This document shows positions 11,061-23,500 of a stretch of 64,000 nucleotides of DNA, in pieces. This DNA is from Ypsolopha sequella. Taxonomy: Eukaryota > Arthropoda > Insecta > Lepidoptera > Ypsolophidae. The stretch lies in contig CAKOHE010000114.1 in assembly GCA_934047225.1 (NCBI GenBank), positions 124,001 to 188,000 of the forward strand, in the 5' to 3' direction. Under the pieces are notes generated by a model. The model was given only the letters and a program-made list of their open reading frames with translations. It was not told where the DNA came from and made no database searches. The position numbers were made by a program, and so were the translations under genes. Numbering within the stretch: position 1 is the first letter of the stretch; every line of letters begins with the position of its first letter.

Positions 11061-11917
11061 TTACTTCTAAACTAATTAGACGAATGGCGAAGACTTTATT
11101 ACCTTTTGACAGAGGCGATTATTAGTTGGCCCATTTGTCTAATTGTCTTAGACGTATTATTGATCTCAAGCAAGACTGAGAGGACAGCGTTCTTTCTGCC
11201 CCTAGATAAACTTTTTTTTTAATGTCGCATATGTTATTGATCCGTAATACTGATTACTTACAAGCCGGTCTATGTACTTTTACGCATTGTATTATGAAAA
11301 TTAGAGTGCATTATGTTATGTTTATGTTGTTCAAGAACAACCCCGAGGAGAGTCTCCAGTATGAATTTGGCTACTCAAAATATCAATCAGTCACCTTATT
11401 TAGCGAGATGGAGTCGTCCCAGTTACGACGAAGTTATGATAGGTTCTAACAGATGGCGCTAGTTTATTTAGTATTTTTTTAAAAATTGCAGCATTCGTTT
11501 GTAAAATTTATTAGAGCTTCATTAGAGCTTTTTTATTTTTGTATGATTTTATAATCGATAAAAATGTGATTATACTCTTATTATGCTTATATCATTGCAT
11601 AAATCAACAGCATTATTTATGTAAAATAATTTGTTTATTACCTGTAAATATTATGAATTTAGAAAAAAAAAGTTTGGTACATCATCTCTCTCAATTCGCG
11701 GGTTTCTCCCATAATTCAATGTTTTTTCCAATCTAAAAGTAGTTTGCTTGAAAGGATGTATTGTAAGTACACCATACATGATTCTTCAGAAAGTCACATC
11801 ATCGAATAATTTTCTTGAATTTGATGGAAAATAATCATTTTGATGGATCAAATAAAAAACAAGTAGGTAATTTTGAAATTATTCAAAAAAAATAGAAAAA
11901 GAAAACATTTGTAGTGA
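11061..11917. other. MITE remnants, no gene
   Basis: 'ccgtaatactgattacttacaagcc' (about 11241-11265) and 'gtctccagtatgaatttggct' to 'cagtcacctta' (about 11352-11398) are further pieces of the 7.5-kb foldback family. Open frames at 11222-11449 and 11539-11736 are incidental. The motif AGATGGCGCT occurs at 11441. Confidence 0.45.
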
Positions 11918-11989
11918 TGTGGGATCGATCCTTGCTCGAGCAGATCGAAATTCCACAGATGTAACCATTAGACCAATCAATCTCTACAT
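11918..11989 (-). mobile_element. tRNA-like SINE head
   Basis: Reading the minus strand gives a box-A-like TTGGTCTAATGGTTA and a box-B-like GGATCGATCCC spaced as in a tRNA. The acceptor arm is not convincing, so I read it as a tRNA-derived SINE remnant or tRNA pseudogene. Confidence 0.5.
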
Positions 11990-13070
11990 CGCGCCTTGAA
12001 ATTAACAATTATTTTATATTTAAATTCATTGTTTATGTGTGCGTGCATAGCTACGACAAAATAGCAAATTTTAAAATTGTTTGGGCCCGATGTAGAAACA
12101 TACAACAGAAAATGACACAATTCTGCCTTTATAAAATAATTAATACATTAAAACTGTCGCATAATACAACGGAGCGAAATATTTTGTTTATTTACTATTT
12201 TTAAATACAAAAACCAAATTATAGTACCGCAGCGCCATCTATTGACAGGAAACTTAGAATCAGGCACTAGTGTTTAACCTTAAGCCAATATATGGAATTC
12301 ATAAATATTACAAATAATAAAAGGTGAATCAAATCTCTGCAGCAATTCTGCACCAGTCAGCTTCTTAAGAGGCTGTACAACTGTGAACTTACTATGTTAA
12401 ACTATACCTGCTACTTAAGACGATACTTCACACTAAGTTCTGTAAATACTCTGTTTGACCACGTTATGAACAAAATACATTATTATTATTTGTTTTAATA
12501 ACCACTACCAATAATTGGGGATGGATGAGATGAGGTATTTCTGAGTTTGAAACTTAATAATTTATTGATGATCAAAGCTGAATAATATTTTAACAGCTGA
12601 CCTTTATGTAAGTCGTAAAACTTATTACTCGATAGATACTTTTATACGAAAAATAACTTATTTAGTCGGCAATCTTCAAGTAAGCCCATAGGACAGTGAG
12701 TAAAATTCTTACATCTGTGATTATCTGGTCATAAAATAGAGACTCAAAGTAAGCCATATTAGCAACTTCTCAGAAGTACCTTCCCTTGGATGTGGAATAC
12801 CCCCTTGACTTTTTTTAGTGTTTACTTTTTTTTGAATTCAAAATTCAAGATTTATTTATTTATTTTTAAATTTACGCGCCTATGTTGTTTCCGTGACTAC
12901 ACAACTCTGGTAAAGAACCAACAAGAAATCCAGAGCGTCCCTAAACATTGAAATCACTCGTGTTGCACCATGTCCTATTCAATGATTCAGCCTCTTAACA
13001 AATCTACTCAAGTAGTGACTAGCTGTTTCAGTTAAAATTATTTTCTTTTAGACTTTCATATTCAGCGTAT
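11990..13070. other. No gene recognised
   Basis: AT-rich sequence up to the target duplication of the LTR element. There is a GCGCCATCTATTG motif at 12231. No conserved frame. Confidence 0.35.
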
Positions 13071-13074
13071 AGTC

Positions 13075-16000
13075 TGTAACGACTGAAGTTTCTTCATTCA
13101 TACAGAAATATATAAATTACTTTGTACTGCTTTTATTCGTTATTTTATACCAGTAACTCCATCTATGATCTGAACTTCGGCAATTTAGAATTAGACCCAA
13201 CCTATTTTAAATAAGTGGCCGTAGCCAAATATTAATAATTTCATTGATATTTCGTTCGTATGCCTTCATGTTGAAGTTCAAGTTTGAACAAAATTGAATG
13301 CACTTATACCTTTATGGAAAGAAATGTCACGCGGGTTCCAGAAACAAGTTGTAACAGCCTAAGATAAGGTAAATGAATTAGGATGTATTAGCGACCTTAT
13401 TTCACAGCGTCACAAGGGTCAAGCTACAGGGCATAGAAACGCTTTCATCTATATTTTACTTAGCAATTGGCGCCAGTATGATTTTTTTTAGAGTTCCCAT
13501 GCAATAAAACAAACATAAGTTTGGCCCTAGAGAATGTGTCAAGTTTTATGATGTTGAAACCATGTTCGTATTTTTTGTGAAACTTGTGAAATCTTGGAAG
13601 AAGCCACAGATCTACAAATATCAGAGAGGTGGTGTATGTTTATTGATAAAATTAGTTTAAAAACTTGAATCATGAAAAGTGTGTTATTTCATGTTCGGAG
13701 GCTAGCTCTGATGTTATGATAATAGTTAAATGACTTAGAAAACGAACATATAAAATAAAACGTATTCTACCTCATGTTCTTTCAATTAATCGATTTCATG
13801 AAACTCAAAAAGGTCCAAAATAATTTGCATAATGAATAAGATTAAAATAGCAGTAATTGTACTAGTAAATTATTCAGCATTCTATATTTAAATGTTTATT
13901 TCCTTATTTTCTATAGATTTGAATGGCACATCTAAAATTATTGTAGATCTATGTTTCACGAGTTGAAAAAGAGATTAGTTTTAATGTGTTTCACACTCTT
14001 GACTGTTTTTGTTGAGTTTTGGCTAAACAAGCCTCAAGTAGTGTTTGACAACTAATTAATTTACGAAATAATGTGTCTGGAAGGAAGGCGGAGCTTAGAA
14101 CTATGCAAAATTTAGGAAAAACCATAGGTGGGGACAAAGAAAGAGTGGACAGTTGGGTGACGGGACGCTTGGAAACAGGTCGATCTAGGAAACACGTCGC
14201 GTACAGTCTGGTTTCTTAGATTAAAATAAACACCTCTAGGTCATAGGTCATAGGTCACCTGAAGTCTAGGTCTTTGACTAGTACGGGCGAAGCGGAACGT
14301 TTATAAGAAATCGCGTCGAAGTGTCGTCTTTGTTTGTGTTATAAAGTTTTAGCGTCGGTTCTGAAGTAATTTATATTAGCGACGTGCACGGTTGTAATTC
14401 AGAGCTCTGAAATTAAGTGTCGGGAGTGAAGTAAATTATATATTTTCAGTGTTAAATACGAAACGCGGTTTAGCTTTATATATCAATTATTTGTATCACA
14501 ATTTATTTATGTAAAGAATAATATATACGTCCCTTATTCCTATCCAAAATTTAGGACCTTTAGAGTTTCTACGTCTAGCTGTGCTGCTGTATATTCGATT
14601 AACAAAAAGTCTGTGAGAAATTCGAGATTTTATAGGTACTGCGAGCTACGGGTGTCACACCAACATATTATTTCTTTCCCCTCTCACTTATCCACTTCTA
14701 CAGGATTTTAGGTACAGGTACAGGAACGAGACTTCTGCAGAAAATTTCTCACATGACTTTTCTTTACAATTTCCATTTTTAGGTCTTCATAATTTAGATT
14801 TTTGTTGTGAATGATATGGATACTGAGTTTTATGTTAGGAACCCTTTCTGGTTTAGGGACGGGGTCGTTGTGGACTGTGGTCTCTGGAGACGTCCGGGGG
14901 TTCACATGGCTGTTAACTCTGATGGGAAGCCTTGCATAATGCTTGTGTCGGAACCAGAGTTGGTGAATTCTGCATCAGGGGCTCCTTAGGTTGCACCTAC
15001 GATTATCCCGTCCACACGTCAAGCGTAGAAAATTAGAAATTGACTTGATCAAGTCGTAGGTGTGATGAATGAATGCTTTAAAGGCAGTTTTTGTGAGGTT
15101 TTGTATGTCTGTGTAAATTTCTAGGGACACTTAGGTTATAAGGTGTTGTCTAGGTTGTTTCGCAGGAATTTGTTCGGAAGCGGTGTCATTTTGTGTGACA
15201 ACGTGGGGGTAATTATTTGGTTGGTCAGGGAGATTACCGTCTAATTTTGTAGGGCCCCCACTTCATTCTGGACTCATCTGGGTCTAGAATCCCCTCAAAT
15301 ATCAAACTTCTAGCTAAATCACCTTAGCGCTTGCAGCCGCCGACCGTCGAGTATCTACGGTTCATCAACCCCTTTTTCTAACCCAAACAACTGCAATATT
15401 ATATATTACACACACACACACACACTTTACTATTATATCCGATATTTACATAAAAATTATCTAATAAAAATATAACGTCGCGCGCAACATACGAAGTAAT
15501 GAAAGTGTTATTCGTTTAACGTCTCACGGAGTGTCGAATCAAAAGTGGTTTTACATAGTGATTTAGTCATAATGTGTTTCGTTTTCCCTTGGATTTTCAA
15601 TGGCAATAATAGCCTTGAAATATAGCTGAGTTCCAGAATACAGCTAAGTCGTATCATTTAACCAATAACTAGTACATTCGTTTTTCTCGATTACTTTATT
15701 TTTCTTTGTTGAATTATGATATAGGTACATTGTTTTGAGCATAACCGTTTTGTAACATAACGTAGTGTCCTAATCTACTAGACGATCACACAAATAAATC
15801 ACGGCCAATGATTTAATTTGTAATTAATAAATCGATGTACTCTCAAGTATGTCATAATAACTTAGGAGACGTAGAGAGGTATATACAATACAATAACTTC
15901 CATCTACGGGTGTTGTCGCTTGATTATTAAATAAATACATACTAAGTACTGTACGTACATATGACTGTACATAACACATATGTATATACGTGTATAAGCA

Positions 16001-16127
16001 GGATATTTTGTTTTCTTACAGTATAAATAGTCCAGAAACTATATTTTATTACAGATAGTACTCGTCATAAGGATCACAATTGTGTGTTCTTACAGACTAC
16101 TATCTACTCAGAATCTATTTTATTACA
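13075..16127. repeat. 5' LTR of the LARD-like element
   Basis: 3,053 bp, starting TGTAACGACTG and ending TTTTATTACA. It contains a (CA)n run at 15409-15425, the direct words 'ggtcatagg' near 14240-14255, and short open frames (for example 14708-14905 minus) that recur unchanged in the other LTR and carry no known motif. Confidence 0.85.
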
Positions 16128-16150
16128 GATGGTCCGCGTGACCAAGGATT
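16128..16150. promoter_or_regulatory. Candidate primer-binding site
   Basis: Two bases after the 5' LTR comes TGGTCCGCGTGACCAAGG. A TGG start is expected for pairing with the CCA end of a tRNA primer. I cannot name the tRNA. A degenerate copy of this junction, including the preceding 'attttattaca', lies inside the LTR at 16043-16074. Confidence 0.45.
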
Positions 16151-17170
16151 TAGGTCATTCAATCTTGTATTATTGTATAATACGAGAACCTAAATAAAAG
16201 AGTCTGGGTTGCATTTATACAAAACGGTTAGAAAGTTCCACATATCATAATTCACAAAGCTTTATTATTTACGAATAGTCAAAACGAAAGCTTTTTACCG
16301 CTACAAAACTATGCGTTTTTTTTTTTTTTTTGTAAAAACGAGGTTGGTCGCGACGATGCTGACAGAACATGTGTTTATTTTTTTTTTTTTGGTTACAGTA
16401 GTTTTTGTTTCAAATAATGCTATTATTTTACGTGATGTTCGTGGCTCTGTGTCATTTATATAATAGAACATAACAAGTTATTATTTATTTATCTTGGTCT
16501 AGGTATCACATACGTATATGTCTAATCATTATACGTACCTAAATTACGAGATTCTTCTAGATCATTTGTTTGAGTTAAAACTAGGTAAATTCATCTTATA
16601 GTTAAAACTAAACGGGGTTTACAAACTATTTCTTATTCAACTTGTATTCATAGAAAATAAAAGTAAACACGAAATCTGTACAACACAGATGTTTGTTACT
16701 ATAGAAGGCACCCGGCGCCGGCGCCAAAATTCCTTAGAAATGGAATGGCGTTAGTACCACAGTATACTGTGTTAGTACTTTGGATGGGTTTAACTGTTTT
16801 CACTTTTTTTTGTTGTTTTGTGGTTTAGAGTATTCAATTTTTGAGAGACGGCACTTGTTTACTTTATGGCCTTTGATTAATTTATTGGGACGTCAAAATT
16901 CCGTCTCAGGTTTTGTTTACTTTTTTTTCTCTTCACTTTCTTTCTGTTATGAATTCTCGTAATATGTAATTTTTAATATTCATGATCTAGAAAAATCAAT
17001 AATTTATAGACTACGGGCGTATCAGACAATTCAGAGTATAAATTTTTAAACCCAAAGTTAAATAAAGCACGCCGTAAGCTCAAAATTTCTCAGAATCACG
17101 TAAAAGTATCGACCGATTTTAGGGTCAGTAAGCACAGCTGTTTTTTTTTGGACTTCCGTTAGAAGTAGAA

Positions 17171-17247
17171 AATGGGCATAGGTACAGTGATAAAGTCGCT
17201 TGGTAAGCGAGAGAAAGGACCGGGTTCGAATCTCTGGTTTATAGTGT
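17171..17247 (+). mobile_element. tRNA-like SINE head
   Basis: Box-A-like 'taggtacagtgataaag' and box-B-like GGTTCGAATCTC with 'ggtaagcgagag' between them. It shares these words and the downstream 'cagattt' with the head at 8535-8608, so both belong to one SINE family. Confidence 0.55.
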
Positions 17248-17769
17248 CACGTTCAGATTTGTCTATCATGTTAATTATGTAATCTATGTTAATAACGGCA
17301 GTAGGTTATAATAATCTAATAGTTTCGCGTAACAACTATATTACAAATGAAATTAAAATTTAGTAGAAGATCACAATTATGTGTTGTTTACAATTGTTTT
17401 GGGAAATTTATTACATGATAGGTATTTTAAATTAGATATTGGTTTTATCTTTCTCTGGAAAGTGGGAGCGTTTTTATGTCATGTGTGTAAGTGTTGGCAC
17501 TTGTCTTGATTTGAACTTCGTTCTATAGTTGTACAAATTTGAATCAATTAAATTTATCTGAGATACGATCTGGATTGCACTCTTCGTTCTCGAGGTTTTT
17601 GAAAGATATAAGTATTATTTTTAAAGCGACTAGAGAAATATCTAGGCGTATAATGAAGTGGTTTAGAGTTACACAATTTAGTATAAATAAATGACGTAGC
17701 AATAGAATATATGTGTGTGGATATGTTATTTAATGAAATTCTGTCTACATGTATGTAAGTGTGACTATA

Positions 17770-18140
17770 AACAGTACGTCCGTCTCTCTATATTATCAGT
17801 TTGTTTGTCAGTATGTACGTGTGTCGGTATAAATATAAAACCGTACGTCTGCCTATATAAAAGTCCGTCTGTCTGTCTAACAAAAATAGGGTACGTTAGT
17901 TAGTCTATATAGATTTGTGTTCGTTTGTCAGTCCGTCTGTCTGTCTAACAAAAATAGGGTACGTCAGTTAGTCTATATAAATTTGTGTCCGTTTGTCAGT
18001 CCGTCTGTCTGTCTAACAAAAATAGGGTACGTCAGTTAGTCTATATAAATTTGTGTCCGTTTGTCAGTCCGTCTGTCTGTCTATCTAAGATAGGGTCCGT
18101 AAGTTTGTCTGTGTATGTGTCCGTACGTCTGTCTGTTTTA
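17770..18140. repeat. Minisatellite of GTC/TGTC words with a ~66-bp higher unit
   Basis: The unit 'cgtctgtctgtctaacaaaaatagggtacgt...agtctatat' recurs about three to four times between 17860 and 18090 with a period near 65-67 bp. It is embedded in a longer (TGTC)n-like tract and gives spurious Val/Ser/Cys-rich open frames. Confidence 0.75.
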
Positions 18141-18206
18141 AGTAAAATGCGTATGTATGAAAGAGTGTTCCATTTTGACAGGCGAAATCACGGGCGAAAA
18201 GCTAGT
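18130..18206 (+). mobile_element. Helitron-like 3' terminus
   Basis: Ends 'acgggcgaaaagCTAG' followed by T. It resembles the terminus at 35865. Helitrons end in CTRR next to T, which this fits; the family call is inference. Confidence 0.4.
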
Positions 18207-18289
18207 TATCAAATGTATAGAACAGTTAGGGATGAAAGAGCGCCATCTATTAAATATTGCCTGAACCACCCCTAATGCTTTTAAGGGTG

Positions 18290-18345
18290 GATGCCGAGAT
18301 TTGAACCGTCGAGTGGGACTCTGCGCGTGAGTGGTTTACAAAACT
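18290..18345 (-). mobile_element. Box-B-like tRNA-derived fragment
   Basis: The minus strand reads GGTTCAAATCTCGGC preceded by a plausible anticodon-arm spacer. Only the 3' half of a tRNA-like head is convincing. Confidence 0.3.
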
Positions 18346-18583
18346 TGCAATATAGATCCGGTGGGTGGCGCTTGTGTTGATTTTTTTTTTTGTGTACAAC
18401 GAGGAGTGGATTTCAGAAAGTTTCTCGAAGTTGGTTGTTTAATAAGGTTTGGCTTTGTTACGAGAGAGGGCATCTCTGCTATAGATTGATGAAATTTAAA
18501 TGTGAAATTGTTTGACTATTATGATTTTGTCAAGTTTTCTTTTCTATGAATTTAAAAACTGTGTCAACAATCAACGGGCGCTC

Positions 18584-21500
18584 TGTAACGACTGAAGTTT
18601 CTTCATTCATACAGAAATATATAAATTACTTTGTACTGCTTTTATTCGTTATTTTATACCAGTAACTCCATCTATGATCTGAACTTCGGCAATTTAGAAT
18701 TAGACCCAACCTATTTTTTTAAATAAGTGGCCGTAGCCAAATATTAATAATTTCATTGATATTTCGTTCGTATGCCTTCATGTTGAAGTTCAAGTTTGAA
18801 CAAAATTGAATGCACTTATACCTTTATGGAAAGAAATGTCACGCGGGTTCCAGAAACAAGTTGTAACAGCCTAAGATAAGGTAAATGAATTAGGATGTAT
18901 TAGCGACCTTATTTCACAGCGTCACAAGGGTCAAGCTACAGGGCATAGAAACGCTTTCATCTATATTTTACTTAGCAATTGGCGCCAGTATGATTTTTTT
19001 TAGAGTTCCCATGCAATAAAACAAACATAAGTTTGGCCCTAGAGAATGTGTCAAGTTTTATGATGTTGAAACCATGTTCGTATTTTTTGTGAAACTTGTA
19101 AAATCTTGGAAGAAGCCACAGATCTACAAATATCAGAGAGGTGGTGTATGTTTATTGATAAAATTAGTTTAAAAACTTGAATCATGAAAAGTGTGTTATT
19201 TCATGTTCGGAGGCTAGCTCTGATGTTATGATAATAGTTAAATGACTTAGAAAACGAACATATAAAATAAAACGTATTCTACCTCATGTTCTTTCAATTA
19301 ATCGATTTCATGAAACTCAAAAAGGTCCAAAATAATTTGCATAATGAATAAGATTAAAATAGCAGTAATTGTACTAGTAAATTATTCAGCATTCTATATT
19401 TAAATGTTTATTTCCTTATTTTCTATAGATTTGAATGGCACATCTAAAATTATTGTAGATCTATGTTTCACGAGTTGAAAAAGAGATTAGTTTTAATGTG
19501 TTTCACACTCTTGACTGTTTTTGTTGAGTTTTGGCTAAACAAGCCTCAAGTAGTGTTTGACAACTAATTAATTTACGAAATAATGTGTCTGGAAGGAAGG
19601 CGGAGCTTAGAACTATGCAAAATTTAGGAAAAACCATAGGTGGGGACAAAGAAAGAGTGGACAGTTGGGTGACGGGACGCTTGGAAACAGGTCGATCTAG
19701 GAAACACGTCGCGTACAGTCTGGTTTCTTAGATTAAAATAAACACCTCTAGGTCATAGGTCATAGGTCACCTGAAGTCTAGGTCTTTGACTAGTACGGGC
19801 GAAGCGGAACGTTTATAAGAAATCGCGTCGAAGTGTCGTCTTTGTTTGTGTTATAAAGTTTTAGCGTCGGTTCTGAAGTAATTTATATTAGCGACGTGCA
19901 CGGTTGTAATTCAGAGCTCTGAAATTAAGTGTCGGGAGTGAAGTAAATTATATATTTTCAGTGTTAAATACGAAACGCGGTTTAGCTTTATATATCAATT
20001 ATTTGTATCACAATTTATTTATGTAAAGAATAATATATACGTCCCTTATTCCTATCCAAAATTTAGGACCTTTAGAGTTTCTACGTCTAGCTGTGCTGCT
20101 GTATATTCGATTAACAAAAAGTCTGTGAGAAATTCGAGATTTTATAGGTACTGCGAGCTACGGGTGTCACACCAACATATTATTTCTTTCCCCTCTCACT
20201 TATCCACTTCTACAGGATTTTAGGTACAGGTACAGGAACGAGACTTCTGCAGAAAATTTCTCACATGACTTTTCTTTACAATTTCCATTTTTAGGTCTTC
20301 ATAATTTAGATTTTTGTTGTGAATGATATGGATACTGAGTTTTATGTTAGGAACCCTTTCTGGTTTAGGGACGGGGTCGTTGTGGACTGTGGTCTCTGGA
20401 GACGTCCGGGGGTTCACATGGCTGTTAACTCTGATGGGAAGCCTTGCATAATGCTTGTGTCGGAACCAGAGTTGGTGAATTCTGCATCAGGGGCTCCTTA
20501 GGTTGCACCTACGATTATCCCGTCCACACGTCAAGCGTAGAAAATTAGAAATTGACTTGATCAAGTCGTAGGTGTGATGAATGAATGCTTTAAAGGCAGT
20601 TTTTGTGAGGTTTTGTATGTCTGTGTAAATTTCTAGGGACACTTAGGTTATAAGGTGTTGTCTAGGTTGTTTCGCAGGAATTTGTTCGGAAGCGGTGTCA
20701 TTTTGTGTGACAACGTGGGGGTAATTATTTGGTTGGTCAGGGAGATTACCGTCTAATTTTGTAGGGCCCCCACTTCATTCTGGACTCATCTGGGTCTAGA
20801 ATCCCCTCAAATATCAAACTTCTAGCTAAATCACCTTAGCGCTTGCAGCCGCCGACCGTCGAGTATCTACGGTTCATCAACCCCTTTTTCTAACCCAAAC
20901 AACTGCAATATTATATATTACACACACACACACACACTTTACTATTATATCCGATATTTACATAAAAATTATCTAATAAAAATATAACGTCGCGCGCAAC
21001 ATACGAAGTAATGAAAGTGTTATTCGTTTAACGTCTCACGGAGTGTCGAATCAAAAGTGGTTTTACATAGTGATTTAGTCATAATGTGTTTCGTTTTCCC
21101 TTGGATTTTCAATGGCAATAATAGCCTTGAAATATAGCTGAGTTCCAGAATACAGCTAAGTCGTATCATTTAACCAATAACTAGTACATTCGTTTTTCTC
21201 GATTACTTTATTTTTCTTTGTTGAATTATGATATAGGTACATTGTTTTGAGCATAACCGTTTTGTAACATAACGTAGTGTCCTAATCTACTAGACGATCA
21301 CACAAATAAATCACGGCCAATGATTTAATTTGTAATTAATAAATCGATGTACTCTCAAGTATGTCATAATAACTTAGGAGACGTAGAGAGGTATATACAA
21401 TACAATAACTTCCATCTACGGGTGTTGTCGCTTGATTATTAAATAAATACATACTAAGTACTGTACGTACATATGACTGTACATAACACATATGTATATA

Positions 21501-21639
21501 CGTGTATAAGCAGGATATTTTGTTTTCTTACAGTATAAATAGTCCAGAAACTATATTTTATTACAGATAGTACTCGTCATAAGGATCACAATTGTGTGTT
21601 CTTACAGACTACTATCTACTCAGAATCTATTTTATTACA
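18584..21639. repeat. 3' LTR of the LARD-like element
   Basis: 3,056 bp, matching 13075-16127 at a constant offset of 5,509 bp before the TTT insertion near 18717 and 5,512 bp after it. One further difference was seen by eye: 'cttgtgaaatc' versus 'cttgtaaaatc' near 19098. Confidence 0.85.
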
Positions 21640-21643
21640 AGTC

Positions 21644-23500
21644 ATTCTGTTAACTATTCAATAGAGAACTTCTATCAAGTCAAAATTGTAAAATACAATC
21701 GTCTTTGTTATATTTAAGACAAGTCAGATAAGTACCAATATCTACATTAGAATGTTATCCATTTTATAGAAATCTCTCAAATAAACTTAGATATAGAAAT
21801 GGTTTCCATGATTTTGGATCTAGAACAATATTTAAGGCTATGTCTGTGCCGGATATTATATTGACTAAAATAGCAACATGAACATTTTATTTGTTCACTT
21901 GTGCAAAAAAGAAATAGGTAAGTCTTATAATTTTGTATGGCATTTTTACCAAAATAGTAGCTTCTCACTATTTATCTGACCCAGATCCATAGTATGGGCT
22001 AAGTAGGCACTCAACTAGACCAAATTCTGGACTATTTCTGTTGAACCAAGACTTGTACTACTTGTCTTAAATTTTATAAGAGCTTGAAGATGTCCTTTAT
22101 TTTTAGAAACAAACTTCAGCAATAAAGCTATACGATCTACATACTTCCTGGATTCAGAATAATTTTCAACGTTATTAAGGCTATCTCTCGGCTATGTATG
22201 ATTTTACTATATGACGAACAAATAAATGAATCTACACACACCTGACGAAGTATAGACGCCTTAACCATTTCAGTATAAGGTTGAATATAGTAGTACTGCT
22301 ATGCTTGACTACAGAGGAGCTATAAATTCTAGTCTCCTGGCGAATATAAATTCATCTTTACTAATATACCTTTATTTTCAGGTAAATTCATTTATAATTC
22401 GAAAACATTCCTTCTCCAACAAAACTGTAAACTCGCAATAAGCAAACCTTTCTCCAAACTATTTATATAATTGAAATCTTTCCAATTTATAAGGAAATTT
22501 ATGATTCCAAAATTATTTAAACTAAGCTTTGTACATATATACTGAAGCTTTATTTATTTTAAAATAAAATGCTTTATCTGAATCTATGAAATTCACAATT
22601 TCGATATCAAAATCACCAACTTTATTTAAGGCTGATCATGTGATTTTTCTCATTGAACACTTTATCATGGAAACCACTCTAAATGGATTAAAATATGAAC
22701 TTGAAGTCTGCCCTAATCGATAAGTGAGTAACTATGGACCCGAAACTATTTTTTCTAGTTGCAAAATCAATACTAGATAAATTCACTGGATGCAAGACTT
22801 CACCAAAATAAACCATTTTTATGAAAGGTTACTGCAAAATTGATCAAACAATTATTACAGAATTTGAAACACTTTTTTAGTAATAATACATGGAAATATC
22901 TCTGATTTTAATAGAGTGAATATTACTTCCAAATTATTCTTTCTATTTGCGAACTCACATAAGATTTTACTAAAATTTTCACAGCAAAAATACTCACTTC
23001 AAACACATCACTTACCCTACATAAAGGTAGTTTTCTAAGGAATTATCTTCACTTCACAATCCTATAGTCAAGAGATTGTTTCTGATCAATTCCAGATTCT
23101 CTCGGTCACAAACCTAAATAATAATCTAGAATTTTCAATAATTGTAGTAACATGACTGCTCAAACATTTACCTACCTACCTGTCTAACACAAAATGTTAC
23201 AGACAACAATATTGGAACCTTCTAGAGTTCTGTCCTACCCACTCAACTTCTCGCGCTTTCCCGCGTTCTTTTCTAACCCGTAAATAAATTACCACTCTAC
23301 ATCTAAGCATGATAATACTTACTTAATAGTAAGTATAACCTTGAACTGAAAAATATCAATAATAGATTACCTACCTATGATTTTACCTGCCTATCATGTC
23401 CTAAAACAAATATCCCTAAGCTGTTGGGTGTGTGAATATTTAAAAACTAGAGTAAATTCTTCACATTAACATTTAATTGCGTATGTCAACAGACTCGGGG
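21644..23500. other. Unassigned AT-rich sequence
   Basis: No long frame, array or inverted repeat was found. This is the longest part of the window with no recognisable repeat and may be old host intergenic DNA. Confidence 0.35.

Larger units (their letters stand above)
16128..18583. mobile_element. Non-coding interior of the LARD-like element
   Basis: 2,456 bp without retroviral coding motifs. It includes two T-rich runs (16318-16332, 16379-16391), a tRNA-like SINE head at 17171-17247, a (T/C)GTC-rich minisatellite at about 17770-18140, a Helitron-like 3' end reaching CTAG at 18202, and a reversed box-B-like segment at 18290-18345. No clear polypurine tract precedes the 3' LTR. Confidence 0.75.
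13071..21643. mobile_element. LARD-like non-autonomous LTR retrotransposon
   Basis: Two direct 3.05-kb repeats (13075-16127 and 18584-21639) flank a 2.46-kb interior. Each repeat starts TGTAACG and ends TTATTACA, so both have the TG...CA ends and the short TGTAA/TTACA inverted repeat of LTRs. The bases AGTC occur immediately before the first (13071-13074) and after the second (21640-21643), a 4-bp target-site duplication. No gag, protease, polymerase or integrase motif is visible anywhere, so mobility would have to come from another element. By eye the LTRs differ by one substitution and a TTT indel, pointing to recent insertion. A segmental duplication is the alternative, but the ends and target duplication favour an LTR element. 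Confidence 0.85.

Noticed and set aside
14708..14989. Small proteins of 60-65 codons encoded on both strands and present again at 20220-20501
   Set aside because: They recur only because they lie in the two LTR copies; they overlap each other antisense and have no known motif.
17715..18275. Cys/Val/Ser-rich frames of 62 and 96 codons
   Set aside because: Translations of (TGTC)n-like minisatellite sequence.
18540..18583. Polypurine tract before the 3' LTR of the LARD-like element
   Set aside because: The last 40 bases are not purine-rich; the tract is either degenerate or absent.
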